A stretch of 37,104 nucleotides of DNA, from the NCBI GenBank assembly GCA_001931905.2, contig MSJI02000535.1, forward strand, positions 1 through 37,104. Reading direction: 5' to 3'. Of the stretch, positions 19,326-31,800 are shown piece after piece. The position numbers were made by a program, and so were the translations under genes. The notes beneath the pieces were generated by a model that saw only the letters and a program-made list of their open reading frames with translations, did no database searches and was not told the origin of the DNA. Each line of letters opens with the position of its first letter. Positions within the stretch are counted from its first letter, which is position 1. Origin of the DNA: Cladosporium sp. IMV 00045 (taxonomy: Eukaryota > Ascomycota > Dothideomycetes > Cladosporiales > Cladosporiaceae).

Positions 19326-21183
19326 CTACGGTTCATAGATAATATCAGTTCCTACGCATCGATTACACATCATCAAACCCCTCGGATCAATTCTCTTCTT
19401 GATCGCTTCCAACTTAGCATGGTTCGACCCCCAGAACACATTCTGCCAGTCCGGCTCGTAAGGGTTGGCTTCGTTGATATACGTGCCACCGTCAGAGCCG
19501 ACTATCTCTCCCATCTTCAGGCTCACTTCGACAAGTTCTTGCCTGCGGCGTTTCTTTTCTGCGGCAGTGGCGTTGTTTGGCCAGTCGATTCCGAAACTCA
19601 TCACGGTTCGACCGGAAGCCCAGATGGGGTGGACGGAGGTCTTGGAGCGTTCGGTGGCGTTGACTTTGCCGACTGCTGTTCGTTAGCCATCATGAACAGT
19701 GGGCGATTTCAGAGATTGCCTCTGAGGTTCACATTCTCTGAAACGTAAATACAACGCTCTGATCCAACGTCTAGGTATCAGGGCGAGCAATGAACGAGGA
19801 TGAGGACTTACTAAAGTTATGCCCAGGAGATACATCTGGATAATGCTCGATGGCCAGCTCTACAAGCTCGTCCGCTTTATCATACAAGACGTCAGACGTG
19901 AGCAATCTGCTGGCGTCCTGGATGTTCGTTGCGATATTGGGGTCCGTGAGGAACACCTCGATGTACGCGTCCCAGGAAGGGAATGTGATGTTGCCCACTG
20001 CCACTGTGGTACCGTCTGTCCCATTGGAAGCCATCACTTCTTGGAAGCTCTGAATGGCCCTATCCAAGCTCTCTGCGGTACCGTTCGGTTGCAGGAAGAT
20101 GAATTGCACAACCTTGCCGACTTCAGTATTGCCGTACCCGGTGTATCCGGCGTCAGTGATTCCAGGCAGCGCACGGAGCGCACTGGCATACGCCGTTCGC
20201 CATGCACCGACAGAGGTCGTATTGGCCTGTACGAAGACCACACTGATGTGGGTTGGGAGTGGATGAGTCTTGTACGTGACGCTGTTGACAACGCCCCATG
20301 CGCTACCTCCTCCTCCACGCACAGCCCAGAAGTACTCGGGATCTGAGTATTCGTTGATAGTGACATGCTCGCCAGTCGGTGTGACGATAGTCATTTCGAT
20401 GAGATTGTCGACAGCAAGGCCGTAATAGTAGCTCCAAGGTGAATGGCCACCGCCGAGCAGATACCCGCCAGCAGCACCTACAGTGCGGGCAGATCCACTG
20501 ACGACAATGCGGTTGTGTGCAGAGGCATCGTGGTAGACATCGAGCCATTGCTCGCCAGCCTGAAGAGTCACGGCTGGAATACCTTGCACATGACCAGGTG
20601 CATTCGATGGGACGAAAGCTTCGTGCCAGACCCTGCCTTTCATGTTGTGAGTCCAAATGGCAAAGGAGCCATCTCCACTGGAACGGCCGAGATGATCATG
20701 ACCCGTGTTCTTGATCGTGAGGTGCAGGTCGTGCTTGTCCGCGAATAGTATCGCAGCCTGCATGTCCTCGACTCCGCTGGCGTTGACAGACATGGGTGCC
20801 ACCAAGCCTTGGTCGCATAGCTGGACTCGGGGCGAATCAGGAAAACAAAGACCATTGCCGAGCTCCCATAAGATAGCAGAGTAAGCTCCCACTTGATCGG
20901 TGCGCCAGTCAGAATTGGTCCAGTTTGATGTAGCTTCATCGCAAAGCTCCACGTCGTAGGAAGGTTCATGACAGACTGCAGCGGAAGGACGAGAGGCTAT
21001 CAGACGCCCGGAGATGGAATTATTGAAGTTCGCCCATGCATTCGAGTCCGGCCAGCAAGTATCATTAGCAGTACATCTTTTCCGGGAGCTTTCTATGAGC
21101 CTTTGTGGGCGCTTGGGAGCTGCTAGTGTACTGACAGGTTGGAGGGCAGACAGCGCTACTGCGAAACAGAAAGAGAAATACAT
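19326..21183 (-). CDS. Secreted FAD-linked oxidoreductase (BBE-like, PCMH-type FAD domain)
   Basis: Exons on the minus strand: 21183-19812 and 19675-19326, 573 aa. The acceptor could also be three bases further on (start 19672) without changing frame. Residues 1-22 are a signal peptide (MYFSFCFAVALSALQPVSTL). The FAD domain covers about 120-310, with IKNTGHDHLGRSSG at 157-170, where His162 is the usual covalent flavin attachment. The second site, Cys in bicovalent enzymes, reads GGGHS here, so single attachment is expected. The C-terminal BBE segment is clear: YINEANPYEPDWQNVFWG and DPRGLMM. Several N-x-S/T sequons fit secretion. Substrate unknown; family members oxidise carbohydrates or act in secondary metabolism. 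No biosynthetic cluster surrounds it. Confidence 0.9.
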
Positions 21184-21485
21184 AACTGCGATGAAGTGAC
21201 GAACCTACTATATGTATGGTGGTCTTGTCATTACTTTTATAATATCCGAGCGATCGTCCCACTCCATAGAGCTTGTTGTCGTGGATCAATGCGCATCGTC
21301 GTTGCGCTCTGATGATGGACTCTAAGCCTCGCGGAACAACGTTGCGCGCAAATCATCAGACACTGCCAAGGGCTGCGCATCCCTCCTTAGTACATTATAC
21401 ATCACAACCTCCACAGCGATCATGTGCGACAGAATGAGATGCAAGTCATGAGCATTCGTAATCTATATGTAAAAATCAAAAGCTA

Positions 21486-22880
21486 TCAGTGTCTCTTCTT
21501 AGAATTGACATTCCTGCCAGCGCCAATCTTGATGCGGCTACCGCTTTTGTTGCGGTCACCGGTCAGAATGCCAGGCAAGTAATCCTCATCCATGAGGTTC
21601 CTCTCCTTATGTCGCTTCTCGGACGTGACGGCACGCTCGTACTCTTTCTGATCCTCAGCCAGGATGAGACCATTGCCCCAGCCTCCCTTTCCGCCACCCT
21701 TGACCTTGCCGTTAGCGGCGCCAGCGACGGCCTTGGGAATGCTGAAGCGGTCTCCTCGTGAGTTGTACTGGAAGTTCTTCTTGAGGTGGATTTTGAACTC
21801 TCCGTTTGTTCCGGTTGAGCAGGAGACACGCGTGAGCGTTGGCTTACCGCAACGCGGGCAGAACTGCTTGTTCATCTCCTTGGTGACGAGGAAGCAGGCC
21901 TGGCAGCGCAGCACCATGGAGCGGACGTGGCGAATGCGCATCATGGAAGATGAGAGGAGGTTGAGGTTGATTTGAAGGATTGTGTTCTGCATCGCAAAAT
22001 CGGTGGTGAGGACAGCAACCTCCATCGTCTTCTGAGGGTAGGCGTCTGCAACGTCGGACTTGGCGTGTTCGGCTTGCTTCTTCTTGAGGTTTGAAGGCGT
22101 GATCCAGCCTTCAGAGTCGGAGTCGGATTCTTCCTGGTTCGGTGCTGAATTTTGCGCTGAATCGACCTTCGCCGTTGGCTCCGTTTGGGGTTGATCCTGA
22201 GTCTGATCCGCAACCTTGTCGTTCAATGATGTCTTGACAAGCGCATATGTCACTTCCTTGGTCGATTCCTGGCTTTGCTCTGCCTCAGCGGTTGCAGGCT
22301 CCGTCATGGCGGCTTCAGCAATCTCCTTGGGCTGCTCTGTGGTCTGCTCGTCGCTGGGCACCTCAGTCTGAGTTTCCTGTTCGGGCAGCGAAGTCTCATC
22401 TGACGGCTTTGCGCTCTCAACAGGAGCTTCGGCTGCAGTGCTCGCGGGCGCTTCCTGCGTCTGGCCCTCTGCACTCTCGCCCTTAGGTTCCTCCTTGGCC
22501 GGGAAAGGCCCATTCAAACCCTTCTGACCAGGCGCTCTTCTCAACCTCCAATCACCTCCACTTCTCTCCAGTTCCAGTTCATAAGTAAGAGCGATGATTT
22601 GCAGATCCGGCTTACTCAAAACGGGCAAATCGCCCGTCCTCCTCGCAAAATCCGTCACAAATTTCATGCTTGCCGGCGAGGGCTGTCTGACCGTGAGGAA
22701 GGGCATGAGCAGAGTCTCCACACGGGATCTTGTCGTTTCATCCTTGATTTCTGAAATGATGGCCGGGACGGTGACTAGCTTCTCGGCTTTGCTGATGAGG
22801 GTTGAGACGGTGGGCTCGTTTTTGATGATGGCACCAGTGTCGAGCACGAGAGTGTGCACTGGTTTGGGTGTTTCTTCCAT
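21486..22880 (-). CDS. NOB1: 20S pre-rRNA endonuclease NOB1 (PIN domain)
   Basis: Cleaves 20S pre-rRNA at site D to make the 18S 3' end during late 40S maturation. Single exon, 464 aa, a normal fungal length. The N-terminal PIN domain (1-105) shows the acidic metal-binding residues in VLDTGAI (Asp14), IISEIKDE (Glu44) and LSKPDLQIIAL (Asp92). A long Glu/Gln/Ala/Pro-rich insert (about 125-245) separates it from the NOB1 zinc ribbon, whose four Cys are at about 326, 329, 341 and 344 (CQAC and CPRC). The basic C-terminus (GGKGGWGNGLILAEDQ, then GAGRNVNSKKRH) is characteristic. The ATG at 22880 starts right before the PIN strand; upstream in-frame sequence does not resemble the family. Confidence 0.95.
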   Translation of the reverse strand: MEETPKPVHTLVLDTGAIIKNEPTVSTLISKAEKLVTVPAIISEIKDETTRSRVETLLMPFLTVRQPSPASMKFVTDFARRTGDLPVLSKPDLQIIALTYELELERSGGDWRLRRAPGQKGLNGPFPAKEEPKGESAEGQTQEAPASTAAEAPVESAKPSDETSLPEQETQTEVPSDEQTTEQPKEIAEAAMTEPATAEAEQSQESTKEVTYALVKTSLNDKVADQTQDQPQTEPTAKVDSAQNSAPNQEESDSDSEGWITPSNLKKKQAEHAKSDVADAYPQKTMEVAVLTTDFAMQNTILQINLNLLSSSMMRIRHVRSMVLRCQACFLVTKEMNKQFCPRCGKPTLTRVSCSTGTNGEFKIHLKKNFQYNSRGDRFSIPKAVAGAANGKVKGGGKGGWGNGLILAEDQKEYERAVTSEKRHKERNLMDEDYLPGILTGDRNKSGSRIKIGAGRNVNSKKRH

Positions 22881-23238
22881 GGTTGCTGAGCTGATCCAAT
22901 ACCGTGACGTTCGTATTGAGATCTGAGGTGTACTACCAAAGGAAAATCGACGTTGTGAGTTGCTCGGTTTGCGCCACACATGAAATTTTGTGAAGTTCGA
23001 GACGCTGCGTCAAGAGTCAGTGCCTGATCGGGACAAAGTTGTGGGGTCAGTCAAAGTTTCGCAGCGCTCTGATTGGCGCGCTCTACATTGATTTGTGAAG
23101 ATCTAATCTACCAAGTTGACCATTTTGGTGTATGCACTTTATTGTCCCAAAATGATGTTTGCTAAGACTGCTTGTGTCAGATTCGCCAAAAATTGAGACG
23201 TAGTCCAAACGCATAAATTGAATCGAAGCTATGTTTCT
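22881..23238. other. Intergenic, NOB1 promoter side
   Basis: About 360 nt between the NOB1 start and the stop of the SPX-EXS gene. No additional gene or clear element was recognised. Confidence 0.5.
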
Positions 23239-26200
23239 TCAACGCTGCGATCCTCTCGAAAACAGATCCTCTGCCTCTTGAATATCTTGCCTTCCGTCTT
23301 CTTCACTAGGACTTCGTCTTTCCACTGCCGATCCGCTGCGGTCCTTTTGTGACTTTGTCCGCTGTCTGCGCACGTTGCTATCGCTGTCACTGCTCCCTTC
23401 AGCTTCATCGTCATCGTCATCATCATCGTCGTCATCGTCTTCATCCTCATCATCGGCACGAGCGTCCTGAGCTTCCAGCTCTGGTTTACGCTTGCGCTCG
23501 TAGTCCTGCGCATGCGCTGACCGCATGGTGTTGCCGGCTTGTCGGAAAGCACGAGCGATGGGAGAATTGGTGAGGCTAGGGTGTCTGCGTCTGAGTGACG
23601 ACGGGCTGCGATCGGCAAGACCTTGCTCGATGTCCGTAGCGGAACTACGTGTACTTTCACGGGTGAGCTGCTCAGTGGGCAGATTTTGCGTAGCTTGCGT
23701 GTGGCCAGATTGAGGCAGCGTTTGCTCTGTGTCGCCAGTATTTGTCCGCTGGGTTGAATCTTCGCCGGACGTCTTGTCGAGCAAGCTCTTGGTCGACTCA
23801 TGCTCAAGATCGTAAGGCAACGGAACATCTCTGGACGCCCTGAATCTGCCCACATTGTTGCAGTGCTCGTTCTCGACACGAAACAATGTCCAAATGCCAC
23901 GACGAATGACTTCCGAGAAGGCAATGAAGAAAGCAACGACAGATGATTGTTGGACATTATTTCGGAAAATGATGTAGAAAATCCAGTTACAGCGGAGGAT
24001 GGGGTCGATGATCATGGCGGCATAGTACCACCATATTTGCTTGTAAGCCAGCTTGTGTCGCAGGAATCGATACTTCGCTGACGGTACGCCCAAGCCTGTG
24101 AATGATTAGCACTTGTCTTCATTGAGGTCAAGGGAGCTCAACTTACTCCAGTCCATGATGACATCCCAGATGCTGCAGTAGATGCTGTTGATAGACGCAC
24201 AGAGTATGAAGAACGCCATCATCTCCGTCGTCCCACTGATGCGATATAAACTCAAACTCATCCCCGCTAAAATCGTAAAACAGTACTTTCCGCAATTAAC
24301 CAAATGTGGAAACACATTCCGGGTATCGTAAAAACGCCTAATACATTGCAATGCACGCCAAATGCCAGGAAGTGTTGTGAAGAAACCAAGCAGTCGAGAA
24401 TGTGAGCTGTTGCAGATCGCCGGCTGATTCCAGTGACGAGCATACAGGCAGAAGAACAGCTCGATGTGGCCCATAGCGTAGGTCAGAGAACAGAACATGT
24501 CGCCAAGGAAGAAGTCGCGGAATTCGACTGGGTAGATGCCAGCAAGTAGCAGTCGCCAGTTGCTGTATAAAAGCCAGAATCTCGACTTCTGGTAAAAGTA
24601 AGGGCCAGGGAAAAACAATGCACCAACGGCGATTCCTATCAGAATGACAGGCCAGTAAAGGTACATCGCATGGCCGCCGAAGTTTTGGAAGTTGAGCCAC
24701 ATGATGAGACCCAAAAAGAAGAGGAAGAGGGCAGGCATCTATGGCACTGTTAGCAACGTCCATAGAACGTGAAGGGTATCACTCACCTCGCTGAGTTGTC
24801 GCCAGTCAAGCATATGCCTACTATCAAACTCAAAGACGAACTGGTAGTTGACCTTGGCTTGTGTGAAAGCTCTGGCGTCGAGAACGAACAAGCCAACCAG
24901 AAGCAACATCAGGAAATAGCCACCGTAGATCTGCAACAGGTACCCCGATTCAGTTCCCACCACCGGATCATCGTTGAAGATTTGCTGGATTCCATATACC
25001 AAGCCTTGTATACCGAACACCGCTCCGGCAGTCGCAAGTACACCTTGCCTCCAAATGCTCCCGGTGAAGTCTCCTGCCTTCGCGGTCTTCGCACGAAGTT
25101 TGCCAACGGCGACTTTGTGATTGCCACGCTCAAAGTAGCGAGCGTAAAGATCCTCAACATCGTGAATGAGACTATCCAAGAGATCGGAGTTGACGAAATA
25201 CGCCTTGTTGACCTTCTCGGACATGAAGCGGCCTGGAGGGTGCGCATTCACGGTCTTGTCGTATTTCTTGTTGATCTTACGGAAAGCAGTACGGTTCAAG
25301 AGCGCATAGCTCTTGAGCAACTCGAGACCACGGTAGTACTCGGCCATGGCAACTTTGAGCTTGCGCTTGGCGACTCGGTAAGGCACATCATTCGACGCTT
25401 GCCGGCGGGTGTAGTCGCGCTGGTCCGCTGGACCTCTGTTCGGAGGGAATTCGGGTGTCCCCAAAGAGCCCATTTTGCGACTGGTCTTTCCAACACGGCC
25501 AGGCCGGACTTTGTCGATAGCATGATCAATGTGATCTACTGTGTGGCTGACGGGCGCCATCCAGGGCATGTGAGACAGGTAGCCTTGCTTGGAGTGGCCA
25601 TTGGTTTGCGTTGATGCATGGTCCCTCTTGTTCCCCGAATCGCCTCCAGGTAGGCTGTCGTGTGAAGAAGCCTTTTGCTTGTGCTGGTCTGCATGCAAGA
25701 CTTCCTCAAGTCGACGGTTGCGCATCACGTGGAGTTGCTCCCGAAGCATCTTCAGACGATCAATGGCTTCATCTTCTTTGCTCTTGTAGAACTTCTCAAT
25801 CTTCGAGAGTTGTTTGTCGAGGTACTGAAAGAACTCTTCCTGTCTGAAGTCGGCCTCGCTGTATGCCTCCAATGCAACGTCCTCTTGGGTGTGTCTGGTC
25901 TGATTTGGTGATCCCGTGACAGAAAACATACGCTTCATGAAAGGTCTTGTCCCGGAAAACGTGGTGTTTGCACGTTTAGGACTGAAAAGGCTTCGATGTC
26001 CAGGAGACTTGGTTGCTTTGGGTGTGCTTTCATGCGGCTTCAGCAAATCGTGAGAATTTCCGCCAATGGTCGGGTGTGCTGTAGAAGGTCGAGATTTGTG
26101 GCTCTCTGCAGGCGCGCTTGAGACTGTAGGATGCGGATGAGGATGAGGATGATCACTTTCGGATTCCAAGCTTGGTCTGCCTTTCGGTCGACTAGGATCC

Positions 26201-26718
26201 AAAGCCGGGTCAGGAAGTTCCAGCAAAGAGGCCTGTTTATCCAGGTGCTCCATAGGCGGGCCATCGTTCATATGAGGACTTCCTATAATGCTTCCGTATC
26301 TTGTCAACCCTGGCCCTTGGTCTTGCGATGCATTCCCCTTAGGTTGTAACGGGCTCCGTTCATTGATCTGTATGGGCTTTGTGGTCGTCGGCGGTGCAAG
26401 ATCGCCATTTTGTGACTTGCGAGAGCTCACAGTATCACTCCTGGTCTTTGTCGGAGCGGTTGTGCCATAGGTGTTGTCCGAATAAGCTGGCGCCTCTCGT
26501 GCTGAGCCGCGTAAGAAGGACTGAACAGGACCATCTCTGTAGGACCCGCTAGAGGGCACGGGAGTCGCAGACCTTGGCCAGGCCTGAGACGGCGACCTGT
26601 CCGCCCGTCTTACGGCCTCGGCGACCTTCTTCAGCTTCTTCTTGCCGCCCTTGTAGTCCAGGTATTTCTCCTTCCACTCCGCTACCAAGTTCTCCTCCAG
26701 CTCTTTTGCGAACTTCAT
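23239..26718 (-). CDS. SYG1: SPX-EXS membrane protein, SYG1/XPR1 type (phosphate export or signalling)
   Basis: Three exons on the minus strand, 26718-24787, 24738-24147, 24095-23239; 1126 aa; introns of 48 and 51 nt. SPX domains bind inositol pyrophosphates to sense phosphate, and the EXS channel in XPR1 exports phosphate. The SPX starts at residue 1 (MKFAKELEENLVAEWKEKYL), is interrupted by a low-complexity insert (about 35-275), and resumes with EEFFQYLDKQLSKIEKFYKS and the Lys-rich FRKINKKYDK helix. Hydrophobic helices begin near residue 560. The EXS core includes CSLTYAMGHIELFFCLYARH, FYDTRNVFPHLVNCGKY and SIYCSIWDVIMDWS. The cytoplasmic tail (about 945-1126) is Ser/Arg-rich with an acidic run. 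The longest gene of the window; all introns lie in the membrane half. Confidence 0.95.
23405..23455 (-). repeat. Trinucleotide-rich acidic-codon tract
   Basis: A GTC/ATC-type triplet run on the plus strand encodes the Asp/Glu-rich stretch in the cytoplasmic tail of the SPX-EXS protein. Length is likely to vary between strains. Confidence 0.8.
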
Positions 26719-27335
26719 AGTCCGGATTCTGTGCGACCTCGCGCCAACTCTGCTTTTGTTCCGCCCTCAAGTCAAAACATGCCTTTTGCAAGACTTGCGC
26801 CTGGCAATGGCCGTTGCCGATCCGTGTCGAAGAGATGATCGTGTCGAGGAGGACCGCGGACACTGCTGGCTTCGCCAATTGGAGTGTGCAAACCTTCAAA
26901 CACGTGCAAGGTGCCTTGAACTTACGTCACACTAAGTTCGCGCCGCCCACGCGGGTCTGCCACCAGCATCTCGGGTAGATGTCAATCGTCTTCACACTTT
27001 AAGACATACATTGTTCTGGAAGTTTTATTTATTTGTTCGCATATATGTATACGTGTAGGTCTATGAAGGTACTGCTATCTTTATTCGCATCGATGCAATC
27101 AGGTAACTCAATCCAGCTGACCCTTTCAAAGCCACCAGAAATAGTTTCAAGACAAAGCATGTACGTGGCAACGACCATGTCAATTTATCTCGGATAGCTG
27201 ATAAAGAAATGCCATGAAGATATTGCGTCGACGTTGCTCCGTCGATATCAACGTGTTCTTACGGCCTATCCTTGCCTCTGCTACAACCATGTCCCAATCT
27301 GTCTAGGCACAAGAGAAACCGTCTCATGCCATCGC
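26719..27335. other. Promoter side of the SPX-EXS gene, no supported gene
   Basis: About 620 nt upstream of the SPX-EXS start and downstream of the rhamnogalacturonase stop. Part of it (about 27000-27070) is AT-rich and may hold the rhamnogalacturonase 3' end signals. Apart from one CACGTG site, nothing was assigned. Confidence 0.5.
26901..26906 (-). promoter_or_regulatory. CACGTG E-box upstream of the SPX-EXS gene
   Basis: A perfect CACGTG palindrome about 180 nt before the start codon; read toward the gene it is GCACGTGTTT. Pho4/NUC-1-type bHLH factors bind this core in phosphate genes. A six-base site is expected by chance in a window of this size, and other copies occur within coding regions here. 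Confidence 0.35.
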
Positions 27336-28806
27336 TCAAGAGCTTCCAGCAAGTGCCTTGATCGGCGCTTGGCCAGGGAAAAAGCTGGTCGGCATTGCAG
27401 GAACGGGAATGCTCACAGTGAAGCCGAAGTCCTCCTCGAGATCATCCGCCATCTTCGGCGCCTCGTAGCCTGTAGGCGCAGTAGTGACCGTGGTGGTGGT
27501 AGCGGCATACTCCACTTGGTCAGACCCCTCCTTAAAGCAGTACTCGGAGTCATCGAGGCTTGTGTAAGCACTGCGGCAGCTGTAGAACTGCGAGTCGCCT
27601 TTCTCGGTCCACATGTTGAAGTCCGTCACATCGACACCAGTGCAAGGAGCGCCGTCGGCGCATTTGATCTGGAGAGGGCCGCGCTGGTTGCCGTCCGTTG
27701 CGGTGCCGGTCCAGTTGTTGATCTTGATGTTGGAGAGTTGCACGCCGTCACCCTCGATCGCCTTCATGCTCTCCCAGTATTGCTCGATATTCATGCTGTA
27801 TGCGTTTGAGTGGCCGATGAAGTTCTCCAGGACCACGTTGGATACAGTACCACTGCCGCCGTTGGACTTGATCATGTACTGTCAGAAACATGAAGCGTCA
27901 GTAAATGCAGACATTCCTGAGGACGAACTCTCAACCTTACCATTTGGTTGGACTGGACCGTGTAAATGTTGCGATAGGTGATGTTGGAGACATCGACATC
28001 CTCACCCAGCGAGCCCATCGCGCAGCCTCCGGACCAGTTGCAGTAGACATTCTCGATCAGAACATTCTTCGCAGGTGACTTGACAGTAACACATTCATCC
28101 TGGCTCTTGTGTTAGCTTAGTTGTTGCCAAAAGAACCCAGAATGCCACTTACTTTGTTCGTCACCATCACATCGTGAATCCAGATGTTCTCAGACCAGAC
28201 CGAGATTCCGTCAAGACCTCCGTGAGCGCCGCCGCGAATGGCAATGTTGTAGATCTCGCCGTCTTCGCAGCTGTCAATCGTGAAATGGAACGCAGGCGAA
28301 TCGACCAGGGCAATGTCGTGCACAGCAAAGCTCGTCACGTCGTAAAGACGCAGGAGGCGGGGCCCGCTGATAGAATCATCTTTGTGGAACTCATACCCGT
28401 GTCCTTGTATGGCACCCTTAGAGGTTGTCGAGAAGAGCTCGAAGTCGGAAGTGTGTTCGATGAAGATCGTGTTACCTTCTTCAGTACCCGTGCGAGTAAC
28501 AATTCCATCGAGCTGGAGCGCCCATGCTTCGCCATCCTTGAGGACCACCCAGTTTTCGAGTGTGAAATTGCCAGAGGGGATGACGACGATGCCGCCTGTC
28601 TTGCAATCGGCAAAGGCATCGCTGATGGCCGTTGAGATATCACTATCGGACTTGGCGCCGTAGTCCGTGATGTCGCATGTCTTAACCGCTTTCTTGTCTT
28701 CGATCGAGGTCAAGGGGCCGACCTTGCCGCTCAACTCGGCAGACTGCGCATATGACAAGGCCAAGTTGGCAGCAAAGGTGGTAGCAATTGCAAATTTGGA
28801 TAACAT
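27336..28806 (-). CDS. rhgA: Secreted rhamnogalacturonan hydrolase, GH28 (rhgA type)
   Basis: Cleaves the rhamnogalacturonan I backbone of pectin outside the cell. Three exons on the minus strand: 28806-28153, 28099-27941, 27878-27336; 451 aa; introns 52 and 62 nt. Residues 1-20 are a signal peptide ([20 protein letters not shown]). The right-handed beta-helix begins with [15 protein letters not shown]. Landmarks of the RGase branch rather than polygalacturonase are [13 protein letters not shown] (Asp199), [12 protein letters not shown] (Asp219, Glu220), [13 protein letters not shown], and [15 protein letters not shown] in place of the polygalacturonase RIKT. It ends with an extra Thr/Pro-rich tail after about residue 390. 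Plant-wall degradation fits a saprobe or plant associate. Confidence 0.93.
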
Positions 28807-31800
28807 GATTGTTCGAGAACCTGCTCGATAAAAAAGGAATGTGTCAAAAGAGAGGATGCGGTCAGTTGGTCAAACAGGCGTTGCTTCAGCCTGCAATTTG
28901 GAATCGAAGAAAAAGTTGATACATCCGCTACGGCGAAAGGGAGGAAAGGGAGCATAGTCTCATCTGAGGGATTACGTGGAAGTCGCATCTTTGTGGGTTC
29001 CAGACTTCATCTCATCTGCTGGTATGAAGGAGGTGAGACAGCCCTATGTGGCCTCCATGGTATTTGGGATGATAAGCTTTACAATTGAGAATTGCGATTA
29101 TGTTGAAGCAAACACTACTTACCATATGTGAGTTGGCGTGATCGGTAAGACTCTACTCGAGAACTGCACCTTTGTAAGTTCGAAAACGCTCAAACAATGC
29201 AAAACAGTCTCCCAGAGTTGTTGATGTTGTACTGTTCATGCGAAAGCCTTCGTGCTGCTCAGGATTCAAATTCATCAATCCGAAACACGCGATCGTGCCG
29301 TTTTTGCCGCTGGCAAGGTGAAAACCGAAAAGGCGGTCCATCAACAACATATCGACAGACTCTTCGAATTTGCTTCATAGATAGCACAGCTTCTCCAATC
29401 GTCAGCATTTAATCAGATCTCATTCGCTGCGACCTCAGAACACTGGCTGCATGGGATACTCACGAGCTTTTTCCACAAACAAATGCCGAGCCTCGGTACG
29501 AATGAGAATGAGAACGAAGTAAGATATCTCGCCAAATTGATGGCAAAAGTGCCTTCACTAATTCTTTCACTGGAATTGTGTCAGCGACAAATTTGCAAAT
29601 CATCAACTTATTACGGCACGGCAAGCCTTCTCAAACGAGCATTGCGTGGGGAGGGATTTCACGATGTTCTGATCCCACGTTCTGGCCCTTGTCCTTACAT
29701 GCTTCGTCGTGACCATTGACCTCTTCTGGACGCGATTGATTAATCGCAAGCCTCCGCTTCCCATACGAGCGAAGACATTCGTCATCACAATCATCTCGAT
29801 CCATGAAGTGGCGAGAGTGGGTGGGCTGCTACAGGGCTACAGGATGATCAGCGATGCGCAACAACGCTTCAAACTCCGCACTTGGGACCAATGCCGAACA
29901 GCTGAATCAATCCCAGGTGCAGGGGTGCACATTCGATACCCCACGACATCCAGCGGCAGATGTGAAGAACACGGGCGGTCCTTAGGCGACGGAGAAGATG
30001 CTTGAGCATGCTGATATTAATGCGTGGGCTGACATTCACTGTAAAAATGCAGGACAGCGTCAAGCGCGGTTAGCCGTCCATTGAGAGCGCAGACCGAAAG
30101 TCGTTCGTATTGCTCGGCTGCAGCAATGATTATCATCGATGATGGTGCGTTCATCAAACGGTACCATGCGCACGGTGTCGGGCGAATCCTTTCAGGGAAA
30201 GATCACGGCAATTTCCTGATTGAAGCGAAATCAGCGCTCTGTGGCTTCGGCAGCGACGCGAGGTGTAATAATGATGCGGATTTATATCACGCCCTCAGCT
30301 CGCCACACGAGTGCATGAGGACACACGGGATGGAGTGCATCCAGGGGGAAGTTCGTACCGCGACACAAGCAACAACACGAGTTCAAGCGATATAGGTCGT
30401 TCTGCCATAATGCACCGCATTCAAGCGGGGTCGAGTAGCGAGACGGGCAACTGCCGTCGACTACTGGGTGCATATCGCTGGTGATAGAGGAGAACAGGGT
30501 ATACTGTGGCCCTGTTCGTCCGGAAGTTCCCAGCTCATCCCGTTCATATTCGGAATATAATCGCCATGGAGTTACCTCGCGCGTGAGTCGCTTCGAGGAA
30601 TGAACGCATGGGACTAAAGGGAACTCCACTCATCGATATGCGAAGATCCATGCCGCCTGCCTTGCAAGATTGATCATCACATGCGCAAAGCGGTATAGTA
30701 CTGTACCGTGGCATTAGCGATTTGTGGGCGTGATAACATGGCTTGTCGTGCCAAAACTGGCATCAAGCCAGACCTCGTGATGCCGTCCAATCGCCTTGCT
30801 GCAGCGCAGAACCCGAAGGCGCAAGCAAGTTGAAGACGGGAGCGAATGGCGTGGCCTTGTCGCAATGTGCCCCTCATATTCGCCTAGTTGCTGCCGTGAG
30901 ATCAGCACTGCCGGCCGAGATCATGCGGGCCCTAGCTCGTGCCCGCCAGAATGATTGAACGCATCTTGCATGCAGAGATTAATTGCTCTGCTTGGCCCGC
31001 CCGCATCGACGACTTCATCAGCCACGCATGCAATGCACTGTATCACGGGCGGTGGGCTGCCCTGGTCACAGCTTATTCGCTTAATCGCATCCATGGCGTC
31101 TCGGTACACGTACGGCACAGTCAGAACCCGTGCCATTGTCGTCGAGAGCTGTGGATACAGTTGGATGGGAAGTGCGCATTAGAGCTATTCGCCTAGCAAT
31201 GGTTTTCGCTGCCACGGCCACTACTGCTAAGCGTGGAGGTATGCCGGATGACTACTTAAGGCTCTTTTCTTCGGAAGAATATAGCTCCAACACTGATCTT
31301 TGAAGGGACTCGGGAGTCGGGACGCAGGCCATTAGCACTGTCAGTTCAGGATGGTCAATCAATCGAAATGATGCCTGGGTTCCGGCCACCCATGCGTAGC
31401 GGCGACCATGCCGCAGAGCTGGCGCAGAACACTCGCCAGAACAACCACGCCAAGAGAGTAGCGCGGTACTTGGAACTCAATCACATTCGGGGTAAGACCA
31501 ACTAAGCGCCGCCGGCATTGTCGGGTGGGAGGTGAAGGTACCGAAAGTCAGGCTAATAATGCACCTTGCCCTCGTTTGGGAGCTCGAGCCAACCCTGTCA
31601 AGTGTATTTTCGGCGTGAAGGCCGCGAGCCGTTCATCCGTCGGCTTCACACTTGCATCGTGCTCGCTATGCTGTTGACGGCAGGATTGTTTCTGTAAGGA
31701 TTCGCTGAGCCAGCTGTGCAGCTCAACGTTGGGCCTGACGACCGCTGGTACCGTTCACCAGATATGAATCAAGAAGTGCCGTGCTACCTAAAGACTATGA

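Noticed and set aside
19771..22880. Possible secondary-metabolite cluster around the BBE-like oxidase
   Set aside because: Neighbours are NOB1, an SPX-EXS protein and a coiled-coil protein; no synthase, tailoring enzyme or transporter of such a cluster is present.
24769..25614. 281-codon plus-strand frame
   Set aside because: It is the antisense shadow of the SPX-EXS coding sequence, whose domains are unmistakable.
27234..27809. 191-codon plus-strand frame
   Set aside because: Antisense to the last rhamnogalacturonase exon; no independent features.
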